Shown: positions 37,081 to 46,076 of the stretch, one piece after another
Position numbering within the stretch: position 1 is the stretch's first letter
Layout of the letters: every line of letters begins with the position of its first letter
Assembly (NCBI RefSeq): GCF_002105155.1
Contig: NW_019028985.1
Coordinates: 310,001 to 374,000, forward strand
Source: Lobosporangium transversale
Taxonomy: Eukaryota > Mortierellomycota > Mortierellomycetes > Mortierellales > Mortierellaceae
Length of the DNA: 64,000 nucleotides
Reading direction: 5' to 3'
The notes under the pieces: generated by a model
Database searches by the model: none
What the model was told of the DNA's origin: nothing
What the model saw: only the letters and a program-made list of their open reading frames with translations
Translations under genes and position numbers: made by a program

Positions 37081-37481
37081 TCAGAACTCCAGTCCCGTCA
37101 GCTTAAAGTTTGATCTGAGCTGGCGCTTCATGGTGACGATCTGAGTAAAAATGAAAAAATGTAAAAGTATAAAGGACGAAGGGGCAAAGGGAAGTAGGGA
37201 TGGCCTTGATAGAAATAAAAAAAAAAAAAAAAAAAAAAAAACGAACGTGTATAAAATCTCAAGCATGTCGTAGGGCACAGACCACGTTTCTCAATTAAAA
37301 AACGAACACGAATTCTTAACAAATATGCAATAATATATCATGGTAACACTCCACCTGTGTCTGCCATACTTTTTTCTCCTTCCAAATTTACAGAAACAAT
37401 GATCCTTTTGTCAGCCCTGTCATGGTTAAGACGAAGTTTGGGTGAGATATGGGCGTCATCTTTAGAAGTAGCAGTCGACAT
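37081..37481 (-). CDS. Possible small three-exon gene, unknown function
   Basis: A first exon from the ATG at 37481 (reading MSTATSKDDAHISPKLRL onward) ends in a gtatgg donor near 37373. A short middle exon (around 37235-37295, containing WSVPYDMLEILYT) and a last exon after a tctcag acceptor (37143-37081, starting IVTMKRQL, ending in TGA) can be joined to roughly 70 aa. The reading frame and the last acceptor are good; the middle exon borders are weak, and a T run sits between exons 2 and 3. I recognise no family. The charged, short product could be a subunit of a larger complex, but nothing in the sequence says which. Confidence 0.4.
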
Positions 37482-38716
37482 GGATAGAGATGAGACTTTT
37501 ATACGATAGGGCAATGTAGCAGTGATGCATTAACCATGCCATAGTAGTTCTTTAGTATTGACTACTGTCATAGCTATCCTAGACTGGCTACCAAAGAGCA
37601 TCATAAGTTGATCCAAGAGATGGATCAGAATAGGACTTGGCATATTTAGACAAGGCTAGTATGCTTTTAGGTTTATTGACGTTATTATTTAACTGATATC
37701 GACTATGGTTAACGACTGTTTGAGCCGGTTAGAACCTGTGCATTGACAGTGGAGACGATTTGATTGCGATGGAATTGTCATTCAATCTGATATTATTCTT
37801 ACCAGATTGGCTGACGTTTCTGATACATTCAGACGCTCTGTGTCCAGAAAGCTATATTTCGAGCATTGCTTGTGCCCCTCGGTAGTGCGAGAATAATTCT
37901 TGTCACATTGTTGGCAGTCATGGAGAGGTTTCGACTTGGTCTCCTCGCTTTGTGGTTTGCTCTTGGACTGAACCTTTCATGTACGTGGGTTCGTGAGCGG
38001 CGCATAGGGCCTACTACACGTCGATGAGGCATGGGACCATCAGCGAAGATGACCTCTCGTGGAATGTGAGGACTAATAAGCCCTCCCAAGATCTTTGTAA
38101 AATCAGAAATGGATTTGATCGCTTACAAAAGTTCTTGTTTGAGAACCTGGAGTTTAGTGGTCATGAGATCTAACCTGAGAGCCTTCACCATGACTGTCAA
38201 CAGTGAAATGACCATCTCGCTATCTGAACATCCCGATCAACCTGCATCACGAACTGGTGGTACGTCTCGCGCACTCAACACTGAGAATTTTTTATTCTTG
38301 CCACGCGAGATGAATCGCCTGACTCGCTACATCCTCTTGAACGTGTAGACGCTTAGCTGGCGCAAAGCACTTGTATACGTCTAACAATAGAGTCATCCTT
38401 TTCTGTAAGGGCTTGCTACGCGCTGAGTCTACGTTATTACTCTCATTGCTTTTCTCATTGCATCTGGTCTTCATCCTGATTGGTTTCTGACATTACAAAT
38501 CTTTCCGCATGATCTGATCTTATTGATCCTATCGATCTTGCCTAACCAATCATCGACTCTCAATCCACATAGGAAGGAGGAAAACATTAAGAAAAAGAGA
38601 GAGACAGACAGAGAGAGATACATGAGGGCAACAGGTTCTTGCCACGTTTGAATCCAATTTTTAATTCATGATACAAAAATCTGTCTCACAAGCAAATCTG
38701 TGTCTAAGCTTTAGAT
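37482..38716. other. Region with degenerate coding remnants, including a zinc-knuckle-like segment
   Basis: About 1.2 kb without an intact gene. On the - strand, 37970-37800 reads through a Cys/His-rich segment (HDCQQCDKNYSRTTEGHKQC) after a possible ttcag acceptor and ends at a gtaag. The adjacent ~400 bp stays mostly open in another - frame with a few stops. This pattern suggests a decayed gene or transposable-element piece rather than random sequence. Confidence 0.3.
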
Positions 38717-39723
38717 CTATGAAACGTATCCAACAATTGTGTGGGAGAAGGGAATCAAGTATCGCAAGACGACCAGTTCATACAAAACTCCCATGGCCAG
38801 CCAGTAATGGACAAACCACAGTTTGATCGTGCCATGGCAGAAGGCATCATATCCTAATAATTATATACAACAGAGCACGTTTAAGCAAACATGGGATATA
38901 TCCTAATATCTCTGCATAGTGATGTTGTTCATAATTGACATCTGATAAGTCGTTCACATACCTTGATAGGACCATGCAGGATTGTATCCGATCAAATAGA
39001 TCATAGTGTTTCTGGTGAAGATAAATACAAACAAACTGATCAATCAAGGCCCTTTATTCAACATTTAGCACGGATCAGGACCATGTCCATGCTCGTGTTT
39101 ACACTTACCCTTGAATGAGTTCCAGAGCCCAGACGTTGATTGGGGTAAACAAAATACGCTGAAGCATTGAGCCAGTCAGTGCATGGTAGGCATTAATGAA
39201 GATTGGGATATAAAAGATATTCATGATGAATTGGTGCACAGTCTAGTATTACGTTGAATAGATCAGAGGGGAGTTAGGATACAAAATAGTCGAGGACTGT
39301 AGCATCTCTACGTCTAATATACCATTCCTTTGAACAATAAAAGGCACATAAACTGTGTAGAGTAACCATACAGTGCTTCCAGGACGTGAAAATGGCTTAA
39401 TACAAACCGTGCCATCAGGCAATTGGACTGTCATCATATGGAACAAATATTCTATTTGAACCGAAGAGTATCAACAATTAGCGGGACACGTTATTAGCAC
39501 GAATGCAAAAATCGGTAGCACAAAGAATAACTGCCTTACCTGTGACACTGAAAGCTGCTGCTCCACCTACACTCTGAAGTTTGACTGGTAAGGACGTGGC
39601 ACGGAACCACTGAATGGCTACTAGGGCGATCAGTAGGTAGCCGAAAGGAGGAATAGGATGAGCGTTCGCCTTTGTGGGAGCAGGTACTCTTAGAAAGGAC
39701 TTGCGAGTAGAGATGTTGGTCAT
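38717..39723 (-). CDS. Multi-pass membrane protein, unknown function
   Basis: Five exons on the - strand: 39723 to ~39540 (start MTNISTRKSFLRVP), ~39456 to ~39340, ~39238 to 39112, ~39008 to 38963 and ~38859 to 38717. The predicted product is ~170 aa with about four or five hydrophobic segments: FGYLLIALVAIQWF, TVWLLYTVY, IMNIFYIPIFINAYHALTGS and LWFVHYWLAMGVLYELVVL. Conserved-looking motifs are NVWALELIQG followed by IGYNPAWSYQ, reminiscent of small fungal/bacterial membrane proteins of uncertain function. The junction between exons 2 and 3 uses a weak gtgcct donor to keep frame, so that border is uncertain. No catalytic motif can be named. Confidence 0.6.
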
Positions 39724-39976
39724 AATGCTGAGTTTCTATTCAAGAAGAGTGAGAAATGGAGAGGCAAGGAAAGAAAGACGGAACAACCTTGGATCTGAAT
39801 AAAAGATATACAGACAGCGCCCTGGGCCTGGGGCAAGGAACATGGCAAAACACAGGTCTACTGGAATATTTAAAATGCTTCACTAAAATGGTAATTGGGC
39901 TTTGTAAACAAAAATAATAAGCATATATTCCACATTTGGCAACAACTGACAATAGATGCGTGGGATCTTTATTTAT

Positions 39977-41802
39977 TTATTGCTTTAATGCATGAGAAAT
40001 AATCGTGCCTTTGCATCGATGCTCTACATAACCACCACCAGCAACTACACCTACCCGCATCCGCTCCAACAAATGTCGTGCTGCGCTTGAATGATCGTAT
40101 ACACCGCCATTGAATGATGTTGTAGCATCCTTACCAATGGCACTACGGATCAAGCTTCGCCCACCTGGATGTTCGTCTATGAAGCTCGAGATATCATAGA
40201 TGATGCCCTCGATCAAGGTGACAGCCCGACCTTCTTTGTTAGCCATGTCATGGAACTCGTCAAACGAGAAGATAGGAAGCTGATCAATCGGTGTACCCCA
40301 GATCAATGTCGATTTCACCTTGTCGAGCTTCTTTTGCTGCATTTTGAGTTGACCTTTCTTGATCTCATTAGAAGGGAAGCGTTTCAAGTCCCGAGCAAGA
40401 CCAATGAATGAGCAAAAGGCGATTAGCCACTTTGTAGGATCGTACTGATAGATCTTGATAGCATTTCTATAATCCTGAGGGAACTCATGATGAAAGTTAT
40501 GGTAGCCTTCACCCAGTGTTAACAATGCTGTAAACAGGTGGTCGCGTGGAGTACGGCGATCATCAAATGGCATGTCGCCGAGCCAATGAGCGAGCGAGTT
40601 GACACAGAAGGTGCTTTGATGGACTATGAATTGGCGTATAATGCCACCATAGATAAAACCACCCCAGTAATCACCCCATCCTAATCCAGCAACCACGGTT
40701 GGGACACCCAAGGAAATCATTGGCGCGAGCCAGGGGAAGTGATTGTGCTGGAACATGACCAACTTATCAGCCTTCAGATCGGAGATATCTGCCCATCCCA
40801 CAGCAGCAGGATCCTGATAAATCAACATCCATATAATATGTGACCAGATTAAACCCTTCTTCACTCCATAGGGATCCTAAATGAGTATGGAGCCAAATAT
40901 AATCAGAAGTTTAGTCAGATGGGAACAGAAATGGCAAGGGGATTGAAAGATGATGCTAGACCTTCATTTAACAACTTTGCATACCTTGTCCGTATCTGTA
41001 TATCGATGATGTGCACGATGGTTACGACACCACCAAAGGATGGAGCCTTGCATAGCTCCTGTGGACGCAATCATAAGAGTAAATTGTAGCAAGGGTGAAG
41101 CAGCGTAGGAGCGATGGGACCATAAACGATGATATCCTATAGTAAAACAAAGAGTAGTGAGTGGACCGTTGCTTGCACCGCAATAGCAAAGACTAATGCC
41201 TTGTGCCAGTTTTTTTTTTTTTTTTTTTTTTCTCTTGGCTTTCTATTCAGTAAACAAAAAAGTGGTACGACATGTGCGATGTTGCCGTTCCCTTTTTTTG
41301 TTCCTCCCCCCCCTTTTTTTTTGTTTCCTTTCTTTCTTGCTTTCCAAAAAAAGTCAAACAAAACAAGAAGTCCTCAAACCATATTCCTGCAAAAAAAAAA
41401 AAAAAAAAAAAAAAAAGTACCTGCAGTTATTCCCAAGCCTGTGAATACGAAATAACCAACAGCAAAGATGGCCGTCTTTTGCTGCAATGGTACGGACGTC
41501 AATGCCGTATAGAACCCATAGATTGGCATGAATATTAACGGCAGCACATGAACCCAATCTATTTTTTTATAAAAGTTATGGATGGACCATGGCTCATATA
41601 GTACTGAAAAGTCGGCCTTGGTATTGATCTTGGGTATCTCTTCAATATGCTTGATAGTGTTGGCCTTATCGCTAAAATCGATGCGGCTTCTAGGGATTTT
41701 AGTAGTGGTAGTGGCTTCGGTAACGGACTCCATTTCTGAATTTGTGTCTTTCATGAATGCTGTCCGGGTTGTGCGCTTAGTGGCTTCTGTTATCGATGAC
41801 AT
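39977..41802 (-). CDS. OLE1: Delta-9 acyl-CoA (stearoyl-CoA) desaturase fused to cytochrome b5, copy A
   Basis: Exons are 41802 to ~41427, ~41139 to 40985 and ~40876 to 39977. The ER membrane enzyme introduces the first double bond into palmitoyl- and stearoyl-CoA. All three His boxes are visible: HRLWSH, HRAHH (RNHRAHHRYTDTDK) and HNFHH (GEGYHNFHHEFP). Hydrophobic segments lie around PLIFMPIYGFYTAL and PTVVAGLGWGDYWGG. The C-terminal ~110 residues are a cytochrome b5 domain with the haem-binding HPGG (DEHPGGRSLI) and YDHSSAARHLL, as in Ole1; this supplies electrons in cis. The first intron has a 26-nt A/T run. It is a tandem paralogue of the gene at 43707-45562; the last ~450 bp of coding sequence are identical between them while the rest differs. 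Confidence 0.94.
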
Positions 41803-42480
41803 ACGCTCTTCCTTTCGTCTTTATTTTCTCTATATTCTTTTTTTTTTTCTTTTACTGTGTGGTTGAAGAAGTACTAACTAGGAACGGAACAGATGGAATA
41901 AGAGCTGAAAGCGGACAAGAATGGCAAAGTGAGACAAAGAAAAAGAAAAAGAAGAAAGAAAGGATCAGTAAGCGAAGAAGAGAGTAAAAGGTCCGTCCGA
42001 CGGAGAAAAGGCTTGTATATACCTTATTGAGGAAGAAGACCCATGCATTCCAATACATTTACCACATCTACAGTAAAAAAAAAAAAAAAGATTTCTATTA
42101 CTGCTGTTCCTCCAAGAAACAGCCTCATTCGCATGGAAGACAGTGGACTGATGTTTGATGTTTGATGTTTAAAATATATTTATAATATTAAATAGGCGGG
42201 ATGTCAATGCGGCCCTCTCGTGTTGTCATCCGAATATCAAGCCAGTCAATGAAGCGCACTTTTTTTTTTTTTTATCTTGCTAGTCTGTGAAGGACCCTGG
42301 AAATTATTTATGGCTTGGCATTGTTTTTTCTTTTCCTTCTTTATGCATGGCATGCGAACATCATAGACAATGATTTGCTCTTGTGCATGTTAATCAGATA
42401 AGGTTACTAAATATCCATTGGATAATTTCCTACCGATCATACTTATTAAGAGACTGAAATATGTCATATTTTTGTTGCCG
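41803..42480. other. Upstream flank of desaturase A (within the duplicated block)
   Basis: No gene. Weak but recognisable similarity to 45563-46075, for example around 42395-42440, shows that this intergenic DNA was duplicated together with the desaturase. It presumably holds the promoter of copy A. Confidence 0.5.
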
Positions 42481-42486
42481 TTGAGG

Positions 42487-43335
42487 ATTCAAAAGACCCA
42501 ATCGCGTTGGCTCCACCTCATGTAACGTATGCACCAGTTGGCCCGCGCAAAGGTCCTCGTCGATCATCTGAAAAAGAACCCCACACAGTTCTGCCACAGT
42601 CCAAAGTCAAATGGGTTGGACTCTTCATTTCCATCGCCATGATGCCTGCGCCTCCTTGCAGTCCCTACAAGCAAACTCCACATGCCTCCTCCTCTTCCTC
42701 TATGGTCCGAATGATCACCAATTCCAATTGGCTTAGATTCCTCTTCTCTCGTCATTAATGTAGTTTCACTCTCTTCAACTCCTACTCCTGCCTTCTAGCG
42801 AATAGATTGGTCTCTCCTCGGAGTGGATGGTCGACACTGTTACGTACCGAGGCTTGGGAGTGCACCTCAGGTGCACTTCCATTTTTATTCATAAGGTCAG
42901 AATATCATGTGACGGTCATAGAGAGTCCTTGATAAAAGGCTCTCGTTTGACAATAATAAAAACAACTTTTGATCTCCTTGACTTCTAATATCTGAAAAAC
43001 ATCTCAGACACGCACCATTTCAGAATCAATCAGTGAAAGACCGGAAAACACACAGGCGGATATTGTTGGATCTTCCTAGATAGCTGTGTCACTAGTGATT
43101 CAGGGTTTCGTTTGTTGTCTTGACTCGCCCAATTTGATACAGCTGTACAATGAGAAGGAGTCCAGGCCATGTCATTTGGAAGATAGACCAGAATGCAAGC
43201 GTTGTTGTAAACGCATCATATTGAAAATAACTACATAGACTAGGCCCAAGGAGACATGGGTTGGGTGATTTGGGATCATACTTGGGCCACATCACCGCAA
43301 GGTCTAGCAAAAGAATGAGGATATATTATTGTATA
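42487..43335 (-). pseudogene. Broken duplicate of the last AKR1 exon
   Basis: On the - strand this matches the terminal exon of the intact AKR1 gene (46077-46800) at high identity. Examples are the stretches encoding DPKSPNPCLLGP, YFQYDAFTTTLAFWSIF and NEESNPFDFGLW. It has single-base frameshifts (extra A near 42570, changes near 42545), a ~20-bp deletion near 42702 and a 169-bp LTR insertion. It lacks all upstream AKR1 exons, including ankyrin repeats and the DHHC domain, so it cannot encode an enzyme. It marks the end of the duplicated segment. Confidence 0.85.
42833..43011 (+). mobile_element. Solo LTR (169 bp) with 5-bp target-site duplication
   Basis: Compared with the intact AKR1 exon, the pseudogene carries an insertion that starts TGTTACGTACC (42838) and ends ACATCTCA (43006). 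It is flanked on both sides by GACAC (42833-42837 and 43007-43011). The TG...CA termini and 5-bp duplication are the hallmarks of an LTR retrotransposon, and no internal region is present, so this is a solo LTR. In + orientation it has a TATA-like gataaaag (~42942) followed by an aataaaa. A 19-bp near-perfect palindrome (9-bp arms, 1-nt centre) sits at 42859-42877. The family is unknown; similar termini occur in Ty3/gypsy and Ty1/copia elements. Confidence 0.8.
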
Positions 43336-43706
43336 TTATTGTATATAATAGAAACTATAGGTTATTGTGCCTAGCAATAGCGACAAACACGCTTGCTGAA
43401 AGGCTTAAAAAGGAGCTGACACTCATCTATAGTGTATAGTTCCCTTTTTGTCAAAGGGCCTCACATTTTAATCTCTCGCTTCTAATGTTAAATAGTCCAT
43501 TATACTCTCATATATCATCCCTTCCTATAGGTCGCATTACAAACAGTAGCAGCTTTATTTCAAGGCCTGGTTATACAAAATTGGGCCCAGTTTCATTGGG
43601 TTATCATTCCTATAGCAATAGCCAAGAAAGCATCACTTTTTGGTCACCTGTCGACTTCTAGGTATATGATTTCCCTCATTTGCTTATGGTAATCACTCAG
43701 GATTTA
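43336..43706. other. Spacer between the AKR1 fragment and desaturase B
   Basis: About 370 bp of AT-rich sequence without a gene. Similarity to the intact AKR1 intron fades around 43340, which places one edge of the duplication here. Confidence 0.45.
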
Positions 43707-45562
43707 TTAACGATTCAAAATAGTCGTGCCTTTGCGTCGATGCTCTACATAACCACCACCAGCAACTACACCTACCCGCATCCGCTCCAACAAATGTCGT
43801 GCTGCGCTTGAATGATCGTATACACCGCCATTGAATGATGTTGTAGCATCCTTACCAATGGCACTACGGATCAAGCTTCGCCCACCTGGATGTTCGTCTA
43901 TGAAGCTCGAGATATCATAGATGATGCCCTCGATCAAGGTGACAGCCCGACCTTCTTTGTTAGCCATGTCATGGAACTCGTCAAACGAGAAGATAGGAAG
44001 CTGATCAATCGGTGTACCCCAGATCAATGTCGATTTCACCTTGTCGAGCTTCTTTTGCTGCATTTTGAGTTGACCTTTCTTGATCTCATTAGAAGGGAAG
44101 CGTTTCAAGTCCCGAGCAAGACCAATGAATGAGCAAAAGGCGATTAGCCACTTTGTAGGATCGTACTGATAGATCTTGATAGCACATCTATAATCCTGAG
44201 GGAACTCATGATGGTAGTTATGGTAGCCTTCACCCATTGTTAACAATGCTGTAACGAAGTGGTCACATGGAGAATGACGGTCATCAAACGGCCTGTCACC
44301 GAGCCAGTGGGCGACCGAGTTGACATAGAAGATGCTTTGATGAACTATGAATTGGCGTATGATGCCACCATAGATAAAACCACCCCAGTAATCACCCCAT
44401 CCTAATCCAGCAATCACAGCTGGAGCAACCAAGGAGACCGTCGGCACAATCCAAACTTCGTGTTTCTCCTGGAACATGACCAATTTGTTAGTCTCCAGGT
44501 CGGAGGTATCTGCCCACCCCACAGCAGCAGGATCCTGGTGAATTAACAACCATAGAATATGCGACCAGAGTAGACCCTTATGCGCTCCATAGGGATCCTA
44601 ATCGAGGATGGGATCAGATGTGATCAGAAGTTTAGTCAGATAGGAACAGGCATGACAAGAGGATTAAAAGATGATGTTAGACCTTCATTTAACAGCGCTG
44701 CATACCTTGTCCGTGTCGGTGTACCGGTGGTGTGCACGATGGTTACGAGCCCACCAAAGGATGGTGCCTTGCATAGCTCCTGTACCCCCGATCATGAGGA
44801 TAACTTGAAGCAAGGGTGAAGCAACGTAGGAGCGATGGGACCATAAACGATGATATCCTATAGTAAAACAAAGAGTAGTGAGTGGACTATTGCTAGCATC
44901 ACAATGGCAAAGGCTAATTTTCTAAGCTTTGTGCTGTTTTTGCTTTCAATCTCCTTTAGCCATTTTTTGGCTTTTCCAATTCTCTATAGTCTTATTTCAC
45001 TGGGTACGAGAACAACAGAGGAGCTTGTGGTTTTGAAAAGGCACAGTAAAGTGATTCTATGGTTCTTCGTGATAAAAAGAGATGCAGTAAAATGCGGGGA
45101 TGCTACTTCTTTTCTCTAGCTCTCTTTACTTTCAATGATCCTACACTGTGTTGCCATCCAAATTCCAAGAAGCCACGAGAGCGATATTTTCCAAAAAAAA
45201 AAAAAAAAAAAAAAAGTACCTGCAGTGATTCCGAATATTGTGAGGAGAAAATATGCAAAAGCAAAAATGGCCGTCTTTTGCTGCAATGGCACGGATGTCA
45301 ATGCCATATAAAATCCATAGCTAGGCATCAATAGCAATGAACCCACAAGCATCCAATTCACTTTTTTATAAAAGTTATGGATGGACCATGGCTCGTATAG
45401 AACTGAATAGTCGACCTTGGTCGTGATCTTGGGTATTTTTTCGGCATGTTCGACAATGGCAGTGCTACCACTGGCAACGCTGCGGCTACTAGAGGCCTTA
45501 GCGATTGTAGTGGACCCAGCGATGAGTCTCACTTCCGACTTTGTCTCCAGGTTGTGCGCCAT
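43707..45562 (-). CDS. OLE1: Delta-9 acyl-CoA desaturase fused to cytochrome b5, copy B
   Basis: Exons 45562 to ~45218, ~44859 to 44706 and ~44596 to 43707 have the same structure as copy A. The His boxes HRLWSH, HRAHH and HNYHH and the cytochrome b5 HPGG are intact, so both copies should be active. The N-terminal ~60 residues are diverged (start MAHNLETKSEVRL) while the membrane core (YEPWSIHNFYKK, TSVPLQQKTAIFA) is conserved. The region 43737-44184 is identical to copy A, whereas flanking coding sequence differs by more than 10 percent. The final residues after the b5 domain differ (…HRRKGTTILNR). Retained paralogues may be regulated differently, for example by temperature or carbon source; that is inference. 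Confidence 0.94.
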
Positions 45563-46076
45563 GTATTGATTTTTTTTTTTGTTTTTTTTTGTTTGTTTTT
45601 GTTTTTTTGTCTTTTACTTGCTGTTGATGGAGTATTAAAGTAAAAACGGATAGGAAAGGCAAAGGAAAAGAAAGAAGATATTAAAAGGGCTGTTATATGG
45701 AAAGATTGTCATGTTGAGAAAGAGGCACATCCATTGACGTAATCAAAAAAAGATGGTAATCGCACTTTCTACTGCAAGTTAATATGCGAATATGGGCAAA
45801 TGTTTGGGGTCACCTATATTATTTGTCAGAGGAGAAGCAAATCCTTTTTCACCATGCACTATTTTTCTTGCTTGGTAGTATCGTTTCTCTATTATCAAAA
45901 GCAGCATGAATATACAATCGTTCATAATAGTTTTCTGTCCCTGACACATTATTAATCAAGTATGGTTATTAAATCTCTTGGATAATTGCCCGTTGGTCAT
46001 CTTGTTCTTCAATGATTATTAAACTGGGAATTATGTTTATTATAAGTCTTTTAATTTAATTCCTATGCTTAACAAA
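45563..46076. other. Promoter-side flank of desaturase B / 3' flank of AKR1
   Basis: No gene. T/G-rich sequence directly upstream of the copy B start, then AT-rich DNA that is partly similar to 41803-42480. Confidence 0.5.

Noticed and set aside
40169-40411. 80-aa + strand ORF identical in both desaturase copies
   Set aside because: It is antisense to the cytochrome b5 coding region, and its perfect conservation is explained by the identical tract on the coding strand.
42507-42758. 83-aa + strand ORF at the AKR1 fragment
   Set aside because: It is the antisense shadow of the AKR1-derived pseudogene.
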